Shown piece after piece: positions 15,956-24,462 of a DNA stretch of 64,000 bases. The notes beneath the pieces are model-generated. The model did no database searches, had not been told where the DNA came from, and worked only from the letters and a program-made list of their open reading frames with translations. The stretch covers positions 1 through 64,000 of the forward strand of contig JACKGR010000001.1 in the NCBI GenBank assembly GCA_020631895.1, read 5' to 3'. A program made the translations under genes and the position numbers. How positions within the stretch are numbered: the first letter of the stretch is position 1; every line of letters begins with the position of its first letter. The stretch is from Candidatus Nomurabacteria bacterium. GTDB taxonomy: Bacteria; Patescibacteriota; Saccharimonadia; Saccharimonadales; UBA7683.

Positions 15956-17684
15956 AAAAGTACCTCTTTTTATAATATCTGTTTTATTCTTCTTGAGTTT
16001 CTTTGTTTTATCATCAAAAAAAGTCTATGCCGCCACACTGACAGTTAACTCTACTGCAGATACTTCTGATGCAAGCGCCGGCGATGGCTCTTGTGCTACA
16101 GCCGGAGCAGTCTGCACCCTACGAGCCGCGATAGAAGAAGCCAACGTACTAGCTGGAGCAGACACAATAAACTTCAACATAGCTGGCACTGGAGTACATA
16201 CCCTTACGCCAGCTAGTGCCTATGACACAATTACTCAAAGCGTAACCATAGATGGCTACTCTCAACCTGGTTCAGCAGTAAACACTGCAGTTTCGCCCAA
16301 TCCTTTCAATGGCACACTGACAATTGAAATTGATGGAACAAATGCGGGTGGGAGTTCAAATGGACTTTTTATTGATTCTAGTGATGTAACTATCAGAGGG
16401 TTAGTGATTAATAGATTTGAGTATTCTGGTATCCGTTTAGAAAGCGGTAACAATAGTAATATTGTTATTAGTGGTAACTATATCGGAACGGATCCTAACG
16501 GTTTGGCGGACCTAGGTAATGTCTTGGATGGGATTGAATATCAATCGTCTGGCACGGGCAATTTAGTTGGGGGTACAACAGCGAGCGCTCGCAATATACT
16601 GTCAGGCAATTCTGGCTCTGGGCTCAGATCTATATCTGGCGGTTCAAACCTACTTATTCAAGGCAACTACTTTGGTCTAGATGCTAACGGTGTAGGCATA
16701 TTGCCAAATGACGGTAATCCATCTGGTGGTAATATTGCGATTTCCGGGAGCAGTAATTTCACAATCGGTGGCTCAACTGTTTATGATAGAAACGTAGTTT
16801 CTGGATCACCTAGTGGCTTTGTTTTCTATCAGTCTACCGGAATGAAAGTACAGGGTAACTATCTTGGCACAAACGCAAATGGCTCAGTTCAAACTGGTTT
16901 TGGTAATAGCGTAAGCGCGATAATTTTTGTTGGTGATTCTCAAAACAATCTTATTGGGGGCGCAAACAGCGGCGAAGGCAATATAGTGGCAGGTAATGGA
17001 GCTGGAGTAATGGTTGGTGACTTATTTGGCTCATTTCTGGCATTAAACAATTCAATCATAGGCAATAGTATCCATAGTAACAGTGGGGGTAGTATCAGTA
17101 CACTCGGTATTGACTTATTGGGTAACACTGATGATTTTGCAAATTGGTCAGACGCTGGCGTCACCGCCAACGACGCTGCTGATCCAGATGTAACATCAAA
17201 CGTACTCATGAACTTCCCGGTTATTACCTCAATCACATCATCAAACGGCCAAGCAACTATTACTTATGACTTAGACATTAACGATGCCGAGCCTGGAGCT
17301 ACTGGCTACCGCGTAGAGTTCTTTGCTAACGACGGAGCCGACCCCTCTGGGCATGGCCAAGGCCAAACCTACCTTGGCAGCGAGACAGTAGCTGGTGATG
17401 TAACTAATCGAAGTACAACCATTGCCTTACCTAGCGGCGTAAGCGGCTCCAAATACATTACTGCTACAGCAACAATGACTGACGCTAGTGACGATGGCTT
17501 CGGGCACACTAGCGAGTTTGCTGAAAACGTCCAGGCTACTCTGGTAGCCAGTGGAACAAGTTCATCTTCGCCCAACTCTCTAGCCGACACTGGCCAGAAC
17601 ATCAATCCAATAATCTTACTTTCATTACTACTTCTAACCTCAGGCTTAGCAGTAACTGCCTATCAACGTCGACGAAGTCATTAG
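15936..17684 (+). CDS. Secreted, sortase-anchored CSLREA/parallel beta-helix protein
   Basis: 582 residues from ATG 15936; an in-frame TTG at 15900 would only add a polar extension before the signal peptide. Signal peptide to about residue 32 (KKVYA). The CSLREA-type domain follows (CTLRAAIEEAN near residue 60), then a right-handed beta-helix with repeated SGNYIGTDPNG, QGNYFGLDANG and QGNYLGTNANG rungs (about 120-380), a C-terminal sandwich domain, and LADTG (549-553) with an anchor helix and RRR tail. Beta-helix proteins of this kind often bind or cleave polysaccharide, but no catalytic residues are evident. It overlaps the preceding gene by 20 nt. The first 200 bases of mature coding sequence and the last 500 are C-rich, while the helix core is AT-rich. 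Confidence 0.82.
   Translation: MYQLKSKKVPLFIISVLFFLSFFVLSSKKVYAATLTVNSTADTSDASAGDGSCATAGAVCTLRAAIEEANVLAGADTINFNIAGTGVHTLTPASAYDTITQSVTIDGYSQPGSAVNTAVSPNPFNGTLTIEIDGTNAGGSSNGLFIDSSDVTIRGLVINRFEYSGIRLESGNNSNIVISGNYIGTDPNGLADLGNVLDGIEYQSSGTGNLVGGTTASARNILSGNSGSGLRSISGGSNLLIQGNYFGLDANGVGILPNDGNPSGGNIAISGSSNFTIGGSTVYDRNVVSGSPSGFVFYQSTGMKVQGNYLGTNANGSVQTGFGNSVSAIIFVGDSQNNLIGGANSGEGNIVAGNGAGVMVGDLFGSFLALNNSIIGNSIHSNSGGSISTLGIDLLGNTDDFANWSDAGVTANDAADPDVTSNVLMNFPVITSITSSNGQATITYDLDINDAEPGATGYRVEFFANDGADPSGHGQGQTYLGSETVAGDVTNRSTTIALPSGVSGSKYITATATMTDASDDGFGHTSEFAENVQATLVASGTSSSSPNSLADTGQNINPIILLSLLLLTSGLAVTAYQRRRSH
17580..17652 (+). repeat. C-terminal sorting-signal repeat, copy 2
   Basis: Near-identical at the start to 14398-14470; encodes LADTGQN and the membrane helix of the beta-helix protein. 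Confidence 0.5.
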
Positions 17685-17741
17685 TTATAGTATTCCGCCA
17701 ACATGGGGCAGATCTAAATACTGGTAAAAACAGATTGGATG

Positions 17742-17750
17742 TGCTATAAT
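17742..17750 (+). promoter_or_regulatory. TGn-extended -10 promoter of typA
   Basis: TGC-TATAAT at 17742-17750 with no good -35. The expected transcript start is near 17757, giving a leader of about 35 nt. Confidence 0.55.
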
Positions 17751-17770
17751 TTATGCAATGTAATTAGTAG

Positions 17771-17791
17771 GCGCGTAGGGCGCATTTTTTT
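17771..17791 (+). promoter_or_regulatory. GC hairpin plus U7 immediately before the typA start codon
   Basis: GCGC (17771-17774), a five-base loop and GCGC (17780-17783), then A and seven T ending at 17791, directly abutting ATG 17792. It resembles a short intrinsic terminator or a structured translation initiation site. No Shine-Dalgarno sequence is present. Confidence 0.4.
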
Positions 17792-19618
17792 ATGACACAA
17801 GACCCGACAAAGATTAGAAACATTGCAATTATTGCTCATGTTGACCACGGTAAAACCACGCTTGTCGACGGTCTATTAAAGCAATCTCAAACATTCAGAG
17901 ACAATCAGGCTGAGATGAGTCAAGAGCTAATTATGGATAGTGGTGATCAGGAGCGAGAGCGTGGCATTACTATTACGGCAAAGATTACTGCGGTTCAGCA
18001 TAATGATTATCGAATTAATATAATTGATACGCCTGGACACGCTGACTTCTCAGGTGAAGTTGAAAGAACACTTAATATGGCTGACGGATGTATATTAATT
18101 GTTGATGCCCAGGAAGGCCCGATGCCTCAGACCAAGTTTGTACTTACCAAAGCACTAGCAAACGAGCTAAAGCCGATTGTTGTTATCAATAAGATAGATA
18201 AGCCGGGCAGTAGACTCAAAGAAGTCGAGGATGAACTGGCTGATCTGTTTTTAGAGCTTGCTGTTCACGAGGATCAACTACATTATCCGATTTATTATGC
18301 AATTGGACGTGAAGGTAAGGCATGGAAGTCTGCACCCGATAATGCTGAAGCTGACGGTGACCTAGAGGATATATTTGATGCAATTATAAATGAAGTACCA
18401 GCTCCGAATGTTGAAGCAGACAAGCCATTTCAGATGCTCGTAACTGCTTTATCTTATGATAGTTTTAAAGGCAAATATGCAATCGGACGAATCAATCGAG
18501 GTAGCGTAAAGACTGGTGATCCAATTAATGTTTGTAAAAAAGACGGCTCAATTGTTAAAGCTAAAGCTGAGCTACTATTTATGAGTCGAGGAATATCAAA
18601 GTTTGAGGTAGAATCGGGAGTCGCTGGAGATATTATTCAAATCACTGGATTAAAAGATGTCCAAATCGGCGAAACAGTTGCTGATATTAATAATCCTGAG
18701 GCTCTACCAATACTGGAGGTAGAGGCGCCAACACTCCAGATATATCTTGGCCCTAATACCAGCCCATTTAAGGGTACGGAGGGTGAGTTTACAACAGGTC
18801 GCCAAATCGGTGATCGTCTGCAAAAAGAGTTAGAAATTAACATTGGTCTTAGAGTCCAAGAGAATGGCATTGGATATCTCGTCTCGGGCCGTGGCGAACT
18901 TCACCTATCTGTATTAATCGAGACTATGCGTCGCGAAGGATATGAATTTGAGGTGGGACGGCCACAAGTAGTTACCATTGAGAAGGATGGTCAAACCATG
19001 GAGCCACTCGAGGAACTTATTATTGAAGTACCGGCCGAACATGCCGGAGCGGTACAGATGGAGCTTGGCAAAAGGCGCGCAACTCTAAAAGAGCAGTTTG
19101 TAACCTCGCAAGGCGCTACAAAACTCATTTACGAACTTCCAACCAGGGCATTGCTAGGGCTTAGAAACGTACTAATTACAAATACCAAAGGTACGGTCAT
19201 TATGAACAGCCTAACAACTGGCTACCAACCACTCGGTCCTGCACTAAATCAATTGAGGAACGGGGTACTTATAGCGTTTGAAACTGGGGTGGCTACGCCG
19301 TACAGCTTGGAGAATGCCCAGGAGCGCGGATTTTGCTATGTTGGACCAGGCGCCAAGGTTTACGCAGGGCAAGTTATTGGACTAAATAATCGCAGCGATG
19401 ATCTTGAGATAAATATTGTTAAAGAGAAGCACCTGACAAATATTAGAAGCTCAAGCTCTGATGGGATTGTTCATCTAACGCCACATATTGAACTCAGTCT
19501 TGAGGAATGTTTAGACTTTATAGAGAACGATGAGCTTCTTGAGGTTACTCCAAAAAATCTAAGACTAAGAAAACGCGAACTAGATCCAAATAAGAGAAAA
19601 AGGCTAAAGAACTCCTAA
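17792..19618 (+). CDS. typA: Ribosome-associated GTPase TypA/BipA
   Basis: 608 residues, full length. A translational GTPase that binds the ribosome and supports 50S assembly at low temperature and stress responses. G1 motif AHVDHGKTT at residues 15-23; the switch-region ERERGITITAK and G3 DTPGHADF follow; G4 is NKID. Domains II, III and V and the BipA-specific C-terminal domain (MNSLTTGYQPLGPALNQLRNG, then the basic tail KNLRLRKRELDPNKRKR) are all present. It is monocistronic, with an extended -10 promoter and an unusual hairpin/U-tract leader. Confidence 0.97.
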   Translation: MTQDPTKIRNIAIIAHVDHGKTTLVDGLLKQSQTFRDNQAEMSQELIMDSGDQERERGITITAKITAVQHNDYRINIIDTPGHADFSGEVERTLNMADGCILIVDAQEGPMPQTKFVLTKALANELKPIVVINKIDKPGSRLKEVEDELADLFLELAVHEDQLHYPIYYAIGREGKAWKSAPDNAEADGDLEDIFDAIINEVPAPNVEADKPFQMLVTALSYDSFKGKYAIGRINRGSVKTGDPINVCKKDGSIVKAKAELLFMSRGISKFEVESGVAGDIIQITGLKDVQIGETVADINNPEALPILEVEAPTLQIYLGPNTSPFKGTEGEFTTGRQIGDRLQKELEINIGLRVQENGIGYLVSGRGELHLSVLIETMRREGYEFEVGRPQVVTIEKDGQTMEPLEELIIEVPAEHAGAVQMELGKRRATLKEQFVTSQGATKLIYELPTRALLGLRNVLITNTKGTVIMNSLTTGYQPLGPALNQLRNGVLIAFETGVATPYSLENAQERGFCYVGPGAKVYAGQVIGLNNRSDDLEINIVKEKHLTNIRSSSSDGIVHLTPHIELSLEECLDFIENDELLEVTPKNLRLRKRELDPNKRKRLKNS

Positions 19619-19712
19619 ACAGGGTGATAAGTTAACTTTGTGAAAAATATTACAGATTTATCTTTTGTATGAGTTAGAGTGATCTCAGAAGACTTTATTG
19701 GGAGGGTGCCAA

Positions 19713-20192
19713 ATGAAGACTGTGTCATTATTCGAAGATATAAAAGATATATCTATCAATGTATTTTTAGTATTCACAATACTTGGCTTTATTGTTGTAA
19801 GACTACTTCATGCACAAAACGAACCCATATTTCCTGGTAATAATAGCTCATATGACAATAGTGGCAAACTACTTTATTCTCTCAATAATGCAAGCGCTAC
19901 ATTTAAGGATGTTTTTGTAATAGGGACAAATGATGGCCAAAGTCAGGTTAATACAAAGCCTGAATTAGTAGCTAAAGCTACCCCCGCAATTTCTAAAGCC
20001 AACCAATCTGGTAAATTGGCTGAATCTTTAAACAAAAAGATATCTGATACACCCTCACTGGCAATAAAACCCGCCGATGTGGCCGCAACAGATATTGTTC
20101 AAGCTGATAGTGTAAATAGTCTGACAACTATAGACAGTAATAATCTTCTGAATATAAGGAGCGATGTTCTGAGGCCAGACTTAAAGTTATAG
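19713..20192 (+). CDS. Hypothetical single-pass membrane protein
   Basis: 159 residues from ATG 19713, which has a strong ribosome site GGGAGG 7 nt upstream; an in-frame TTG at 19698 would overlap that site and is rejected. One membrane helix (about residues 15-34, INVFLVFTILGFIVVRLL) is followed by a low-complexity Ser/Asn/Ala-rich tail of about 120 residues with no cysteines, probably extracytoplasmic. I do not recognise the family. It lies between typA and the ABC-2 operon, 23 nt before the latter, and may be co-transcribed with it. Confidence 0.65.
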   Translation: MKTVSLFEDIKDISINVFLVFTILGFIVVRLLHAQNEPIFPGNNSSYDNSGKLLYSLNNASATFKDVFVIGTNDGQSQVNTKPELVAKATPAISKANQSGKLAESLNKKISDTPSLAIKPADVAATDIVQADSVNSLTTIDSNNLLNIRSDVLRPDLKL

Positions 20193-20215
20193 TAAAAAAG
20201 TGGTAGTGTATTTAT

Positions 20216-21124
20216 ATGGCTACTCGCAAACAAACGATTGTAAATTTGCAGAAATTAACTAAACAATACGGACAGTTCCGTGGTGTTGAAAATCTAACTA
20301 TTAGGGTTGAGCAGGGCAGTATTTTTGGTTTTTTAGGGCCAAATGGTGCCGGAAAAACCACGACTATTAGTATGATGATGGGACTACTCAAGCCAACTTC
20401 AGGCAAAATATCACTTTTTGGCAGAGACAATCAAAGATTTGATACTCAAAACCGAGCTAGAATCGGCTATTTAGCAGGTGATATGGCACTGGACGGTTCT
20501 CTAACTGGATGGCAAGAACTAGAGTACTTCTCAAACCTTAGGGGATCATTTGATAAAAAATACATAGGCGAACTCTCAGAGAGACTTAAATGTGACTTAA
20601 CGAGAAAAATTAAAACCTTGTCTCGCGGAAACCAACAGAAGATAGGCTTGATTTCGGCTCTTATGAATAAGCCGGAACTTCTGATTTTAGATGAACCAAC
20701 AAGCGGGCTGGATCCACTAGTTCAGGCTGAGTTCAACTCCATAATCCACGAGCACAAAAAGGCCGGGCGGACTGCTTTTGTATCGTCACATGTTCTGAGT
20801 GAGATCCAGGAGATTTGTGACAAAGTTGCTTTTATCAAAGAGGGTAAACTCATAGCTAACATGCCACTGAAAGATCTATTTAGGTCAGCTCCAAAAAAAG
20901 TTCAGGTAACTGCTAAAGATAAGATATTAGTAGATTTTGATAAATTACCAGGCGTAAAAAGTTTGGTGCAAAATGCTGGCGTGGCAAGTTTTACATATAG
21001 TGGCAACATTGGTCAATTGCTTAAGTTTCTATCTGGTCAACCAATGCAGGATCTAACCATCACGGAAGCCGATTTAGAGGAGGTATTTATGGGATACTAT
21101 CAAAAGGAGTCTAAAGATGCTTAG
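20216..21124 (+). CDS. ABC transporter ATPase (ABC-2 type exporter)
   Basis: 302 residues. Walker A GPNGAGKTTT near residue 42, a signature-like LSRGNQQKIGL (a variant of LSGGQ with Arg at position 3, common in this subgroup), Walker B LLILDEPTSGLDP, and H-loop SSHVLSE. The C-terminal extension of about 80 residues is typical of the CcmA/BcrA-type exporters. It pairs with the permease that overlaps its last 8 nt. BcrAB-like pairs can confer resistance to cell-wall antibiotics, but lipid or polysaccharide transport is equally possible. Confidence 0.9.
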   Translation: MATRKQTIVNLQKLTKQYGQFRGVENLTIRVEQGSIFGFLGPNGAGKTTTISMMMGLLKPTSGKISLFGRDNQRFDTQNRARIGYLAGDMALDGSLTGWQELEYFSNLRGSFDKKYIGELSERLKCDLTRKIKTLSRGNQQKIGLISALMNKPELLILDEPTSGLDPLVQAEFNSIIHEHKKAGRTAFVSSHVLSEIQEICDKVAFIKEGKLIANMPLKDLFRSAPKKVQVTAKDKILVDFDKLPGVKSLVQNAGVASFTYSGNIGQLLKFLSGQPMQDLTITEADLEEVFMGYYQKESKDA

Positions 21125-21908
21125 ATCTATTACGCTAAAGACTGTATTTGAAAAACGCTGGAGTATGTTTGCCTGGTTCGCCGGGTTATTTTTAACGACA
21201 GTAGTTATTATGTTGCTGTTCCCGACGCTTAGGGACACACTTGGCAAAGCATTGAATGAAGTACCTGAATCTATGAAGGGGATCTTGGGCAATGCTCAAA
21301 CTTATCAGCGTGTTAATGGCTTCATTGATATTCAAGTGTTGGCTCAGATGGTATTTATGACAATTGTGTATGGAATTATTTTATTTACAGGTGTGATCGC
21401 GGGCGATGAAAACGAAGGAACATTACAGACACTTTTAGCAAACCCAGTAAGTCGAACAAAAGTATATTTTGAGAAGTTGGCTGGAGCAAGCATACTGCTA
21501 TTTATTGTTAACTCCTCTATATTTTTTGGTACCTGGATTGGAGCATTGATAGTCTCTGAATCTGTTGATTTGGTAAAGCTTGCCACTGCATGTTTTATGC
21601 TTTTTGTAGTGACTTTTGTTTTCAGTGCTATTGGATTTTGTATCGGCTCCGTAACAGGCAAAAGGGGATTAGCCGGTGCACTAGCAGGGACTTTGGCTTT
21701 TGTTAGTTATTTAATAACCAACTTGGTTCCCTCAGTAAAGATTTTAAGATCAGTCAATCGGTTCTCTCCCTACGAATACTTTAATAAGCCAAGCATATTA
21801 GATAATGGCGTTGAGTTTAAAGACTTTTTAATACTTGTTTCTATATCACTATTGTTTGTAGTTCTGGGTTACGTGGTATTTACAAAGCGAGATCTGTCCC
21901 ATAAATAG
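21117..21908 (+). CDS. ABC-2 family permease
   Basis: 263 residues with six membrane helices and a large loop after the first (RDTLGKALNEVPESMKGILGN), the ABC-2 membrane-subunit layout also seen in BcrB/NosY-like proteins. Contains GVIAGDENEGTLQTLLANPVSR, the conserved cytoplasmic coupling segment of this family. Its ATG overlaps the end of the ATPase gene by 8 nt, so the two subunits are translated together. Substrate unknown. Confidence 0.88.
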   Translation: MLRSITLKTVFEKRWSMFAWFAGLFLTTVVIMLLFPTLRDTLGKALNEVPESMKGILGNAQTYQRVNGFIDIQVLAQMVFMTIVYGIILFTGVIAGDENEGTLQTLLANPVSRTKVYFEKLAGASILLFIVNSSIFFGTWIGALIVSESVDLVKLATACFMLFVVTFVFSAIGFCIGSVTGKRGLAGALAGTLAFVSYLITNLVPSVKILRSVNRFSPYEYFNKPSILDNGVEFKDFLILVSISLLFVVLGYVVFTKRDLSHK

Positions 21909-21945
21909 TTAGTTACAATATTTATCATTAAATTTTTAACATAGT

Positions 21946-21951
21946 GATAAT
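21946..21951 (+). promoter_or_regulatory. -10 box GATAAT, leaderless promoter
   Basis: GATAAT ends 8 nt before ATG 21960. A partly symmetrical TTATCA (21922-21927) lies upstream and matches the TGATAA that contains this box. Confidence 0.4.
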
Positions 21952-21959
21952 ATAGTGAT

Positions 21960-23747
21960 ATGAAAAGATTACTGTTGTTTCTGGTAGTAATATTTAGCCT
22001 ATCAAACGTTCATAGCGCATCCTCGCAGAATGTTCAAAATTTTACAATTGACTCATTTGTAGCTAACTATTACTTATCAAAAGATGAAAAGAATGTATCA
22101 CAGCTGAGAGTTGAGGAGACGATTGTCGCTCAGTTTCCCGAATATGACCAGAACCACGGCATTGAGAGGGCAATTCCTTCTAAATACAAAGGAAACAACC
22201 TAAATCTTCAGATTAATTCTGTAAAAAAGCCCGATGGAACAGCTTGGAACTACACAACATACTCAAAAAATGATAACAAAATCCTTAGAATTGGCGATGC
22301 AAATAGATATGTTCACGGTAGCCAAACATTCAAGATTAATTATTCTATGAGAGACGTTATAACTTTTTATCCTGATCACGACGAGTGGTACTGGGATGTT
22401 AATGGAGATCAGTGGAGCCAGCCTTTCGGTCTGGTTGAGGCAAATATCCACATGCCTAATGATTTGGCATCATCCCAGAGTAAAGAGCCTGTATGTTTTA
22501 CTGGATCTTATGGACAAGACGGCAAAGACTGTTCGGTCGAAACAGTAAAAAATGAGACTGAGACAATAACCACAATCCGCTCTTCCAGAAGCTTTATTGC
22601 TGGTGAGAATATGAGTTTTGTGGTGGGCTTTCAGGCAAATACTTTTACAAAGTACAAAATTGACCCACGGGTTGTTGCATTAGTTATTTTGGTAGGTTTA
22701 ATAGTGTTTGTACCTCCACCTATACTTTCATTCTTTATAATGTATAGAAAATGGAGTCGGGAAGGTAAAGATTCCAAGGGTAGGGGTATTATCGTGCCTC
22801 AATATGCTCCACAAAAATTTATGGACGTACTCCAAGCCGACGTAATTCTTAATGAAAAGCTAGGCACAAAATCAATTTCGGCTGCGATGCTTGATTTATG
22901 TATCGGTGGATATCTTAAGCTATATGAGATTAAAAAAGACAAAATTCTAAAGGATGAGACACAGTATGAGCTAGAGATTATTAAAGATGTCTCAGGTCTG
23001 AGCGCAACCTATTTTGAAGTTATTAAAATGTTATTTACATCTACGCCAAAGGTTGGCGACAGAGTGAACTTAAATGATAAAAAGAATAAACTTTATACTG
23101 GAGTCAGCAACATAAAGACCACAGTCAATAAATATGTAGTAGACTTTGGCCTGTTTAAGACAAACCCCGGCTCTGCGGGTAAGGGGAGTAAAGCGGCAGG
23201 AATATCAATGTTAATCATTGGTTTTTCATTCAGTTTTATTATTCTGCCATGGCTGCTAGTACCTGGCCTAAGTTTAATTGCAACTGGGTTAATTGTTTTA
23301 ATATTCGGTAAGTTGATGCCTGCAAAAACTGCCTCTGGCGTTGAAGCAAAAGAGTACCTGCTTGGCATTAAGGATTATATGAACATGGCCGAGAAAGATC
23401 GGATTGCGTTTTTACAAGGTCCGGAAACTGCTGAAAAAATCGATACATCTAATAATAAAAAATTGATTAAACTTTACGAGAAGCTTTTACCTTACGCAAT
23501 GCTTTTTAGTATCGAAAAAGAGTGGGCTAAACAGTTTGCCGACTTGTACGGTAAAGGTGAATCTCCTGATTGGTACAGTGGTCATTCTGCCTTTAACGCT
23601 GTGGTCTTCTCTAATGCGGTGTCGGGATTCAACGCGGCTTCGGCTAGTAGCTTTACGGCTCCGAGCAGCTCGGGATCTTCGGGGTTCTCGGGTGGTGGCG
23701 GATTCTCCGGTGGCGGTGGAGGTGGCGGTGGAGGTGGCGGATGGTAG
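21960..23747 (+). CDS. DUF2207 family membrane protein
   Basis: 595 residues. A cleavable signal peptide (about 1-22) is followed by an extracytoplasmic beta-rich domain (to about 235). A membrane helix lies near 240-262, then a cytoplasmic segment with the DUF2207 motif VPQYAPQKFMDVLQADVILN. A hairpin of helices follows near 410-450 and a C-terminal Gly-rich tail ends the protein (FSGGGGFSGGGGG...W). The layout and tail are characteristic of DUF2207 (YciQ-like). The role is unknown; the tail may interact with membranes or insert surfaces. Leaderless -10 GATAAT. Shadow frames in the Gly-rich end are not genes. Confidence 0.85.
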   Translation: MKRLLLFLVVIFSLSNVHSASSQNVQNFTIDSFVANYYLSKDEKNVSQLRVEETIVAQFPEYDQNHGIERAIPSKYKGNNLNLQINSVKKPDGTAWNYTTYSKNDNKILRIGDANRYVHGSQTFKINYSMRDVITFYPDHDEWYWDVNGDQWSQPFGLVEANIHMPNDLASSQSKEPVCFTGSYGQDGKDCSVETVKNETETITTIRSSRSFIAGENMSFVVGFQANTFTKYKIDPRVVALVILVGLIVFVPPPILSFFIMYRKWSREGKDSKGRGIIVPQYAPQKFMDVLQADVILNEKLGTKSISAAMLDLCIGGYLKLYEIKKDKILKDETQYELEIIKDVSGLSATYFEVIKMLFTSTPKVGDRVNLNDKKNKLYTGVSNIKTTVNKYVVDFGLFKTNPGSAGKGSKAAGISMLIIGFSFSFIILPWLLVPGLSLIATGLIVLIFGKLMPAKTASGVEAKEYLLGIKDYMNMAEKDRIAFLQGPETAEKIDTSNNKKLIKLYEKLLPYAMLFSIEKEWAKQFADLYGKGESPDWYSGHSAFNAVVFSNAVSGFNAASASSFTAPSSSGSSGFSGGGGFSGGGGGGGGGGGW

Positions 23748-23827
23748 AATATACAATTCTCGCATAATCAATTACTTCACATTTTATCTATAAAGTGCTA
23801 GTGTTTAAGTATTAATTAGGAGATGTT

Positions 23828-24460
23828 ATGAAAAGTGACGACAATGTAGTAGATGTGTCTGTTCCAGTAAAGAAGGCAAAGAAAATTAAGCCAATGTATC
23901 TTAGGCTTTTGGCTTTAACTGTTGCCGGAGCCGCTATCTTGGGTGTTTACTTTTGGCAAACCAATGAGATAGCAAATGTAAGAGATGATTATGAATCTCA
24001 GATATCAGATTTACAGGACAAAATTGATAAGTTACAAAAAGATGCAAAAAGCACCAACGCTAAAAAAAGTAGCGATAAGACTACTGGGGCTACAGAAGTA
24101 TCTGCTACAGTTAAAGCAAATGTAGAAGCTGCAATATCATCCAAAAATACTGCAGCACTAGAATCCTACATGGCTGATAGTGTAAAGGTTATTATCGCTG
24201 CTTCAGAAGGAATCGGTGACAGAACTCCAGTACAGGCAGTTAATGATCTAGATTATCTAAATAGCGCAACAGATCCGTGGGATTTTGATTTGCCCGCAGC
24301 AACGATTGATGACTGGCAGACCGGCGACTACGCATCTTATTTTCCGGAGACTTTACGCGTTATCGGTCGTTCTTCAAACAGTTATGTTGTTGTGTTTAAA
24401 TTTAACGCCAGTGAAAAGATTACCGATATATTTATGGCAGTTAATGATGATCTCTTATAG
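23828..24460 (+). CDS. Hypothetical membrane-anchored protein with coiled coil
   Basis: 210 residues. A cytoplasmic basic N-terminus (KKAKKIKP) and one helix (about 25-43) are followed by a coiled coil (about 48-75, NVRDDYESQISDLQDKIDKLQKD), a Ser/Thr/Lys linker and a C-terminal globular domain (about 92-210). That domain could be an NTF2-like or SH3-like fold, judged only from its alternating pattern. A clear AGGAG site lies 5 nt before ATG 23828, so it is not leaderless. The stop is 2 nt from the convergent NDH-2 gene. Function unknown. Confidence 0.68.
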   Translation: MKSDDNVVDVSVPVKKAKKIKPMYLRLLALTVAGAAILGVYFWQTNEIANVRDDYESQISDLQDKIDKLQKDAKSTNAKKSSDKTTGATEVSATVKANVEAAISSKNTAALESYMADSVKVIIAASEGIGDRTPVQAVNDLDYLNSATDPWDFDLPAATIDDWQTGDYASYFPETLRVIGRSSNSYVVVFKFNASEKITDIFMAVNDDLL

Positions 24461-24462
24461 AG

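Noticed and set aside
23487..23793. ORFs on both strands over the end of the DUF2207 gene
   Set aside because: They arise from the GGT/GGC repeat encoding the Gly-rich tail and have no start signals.
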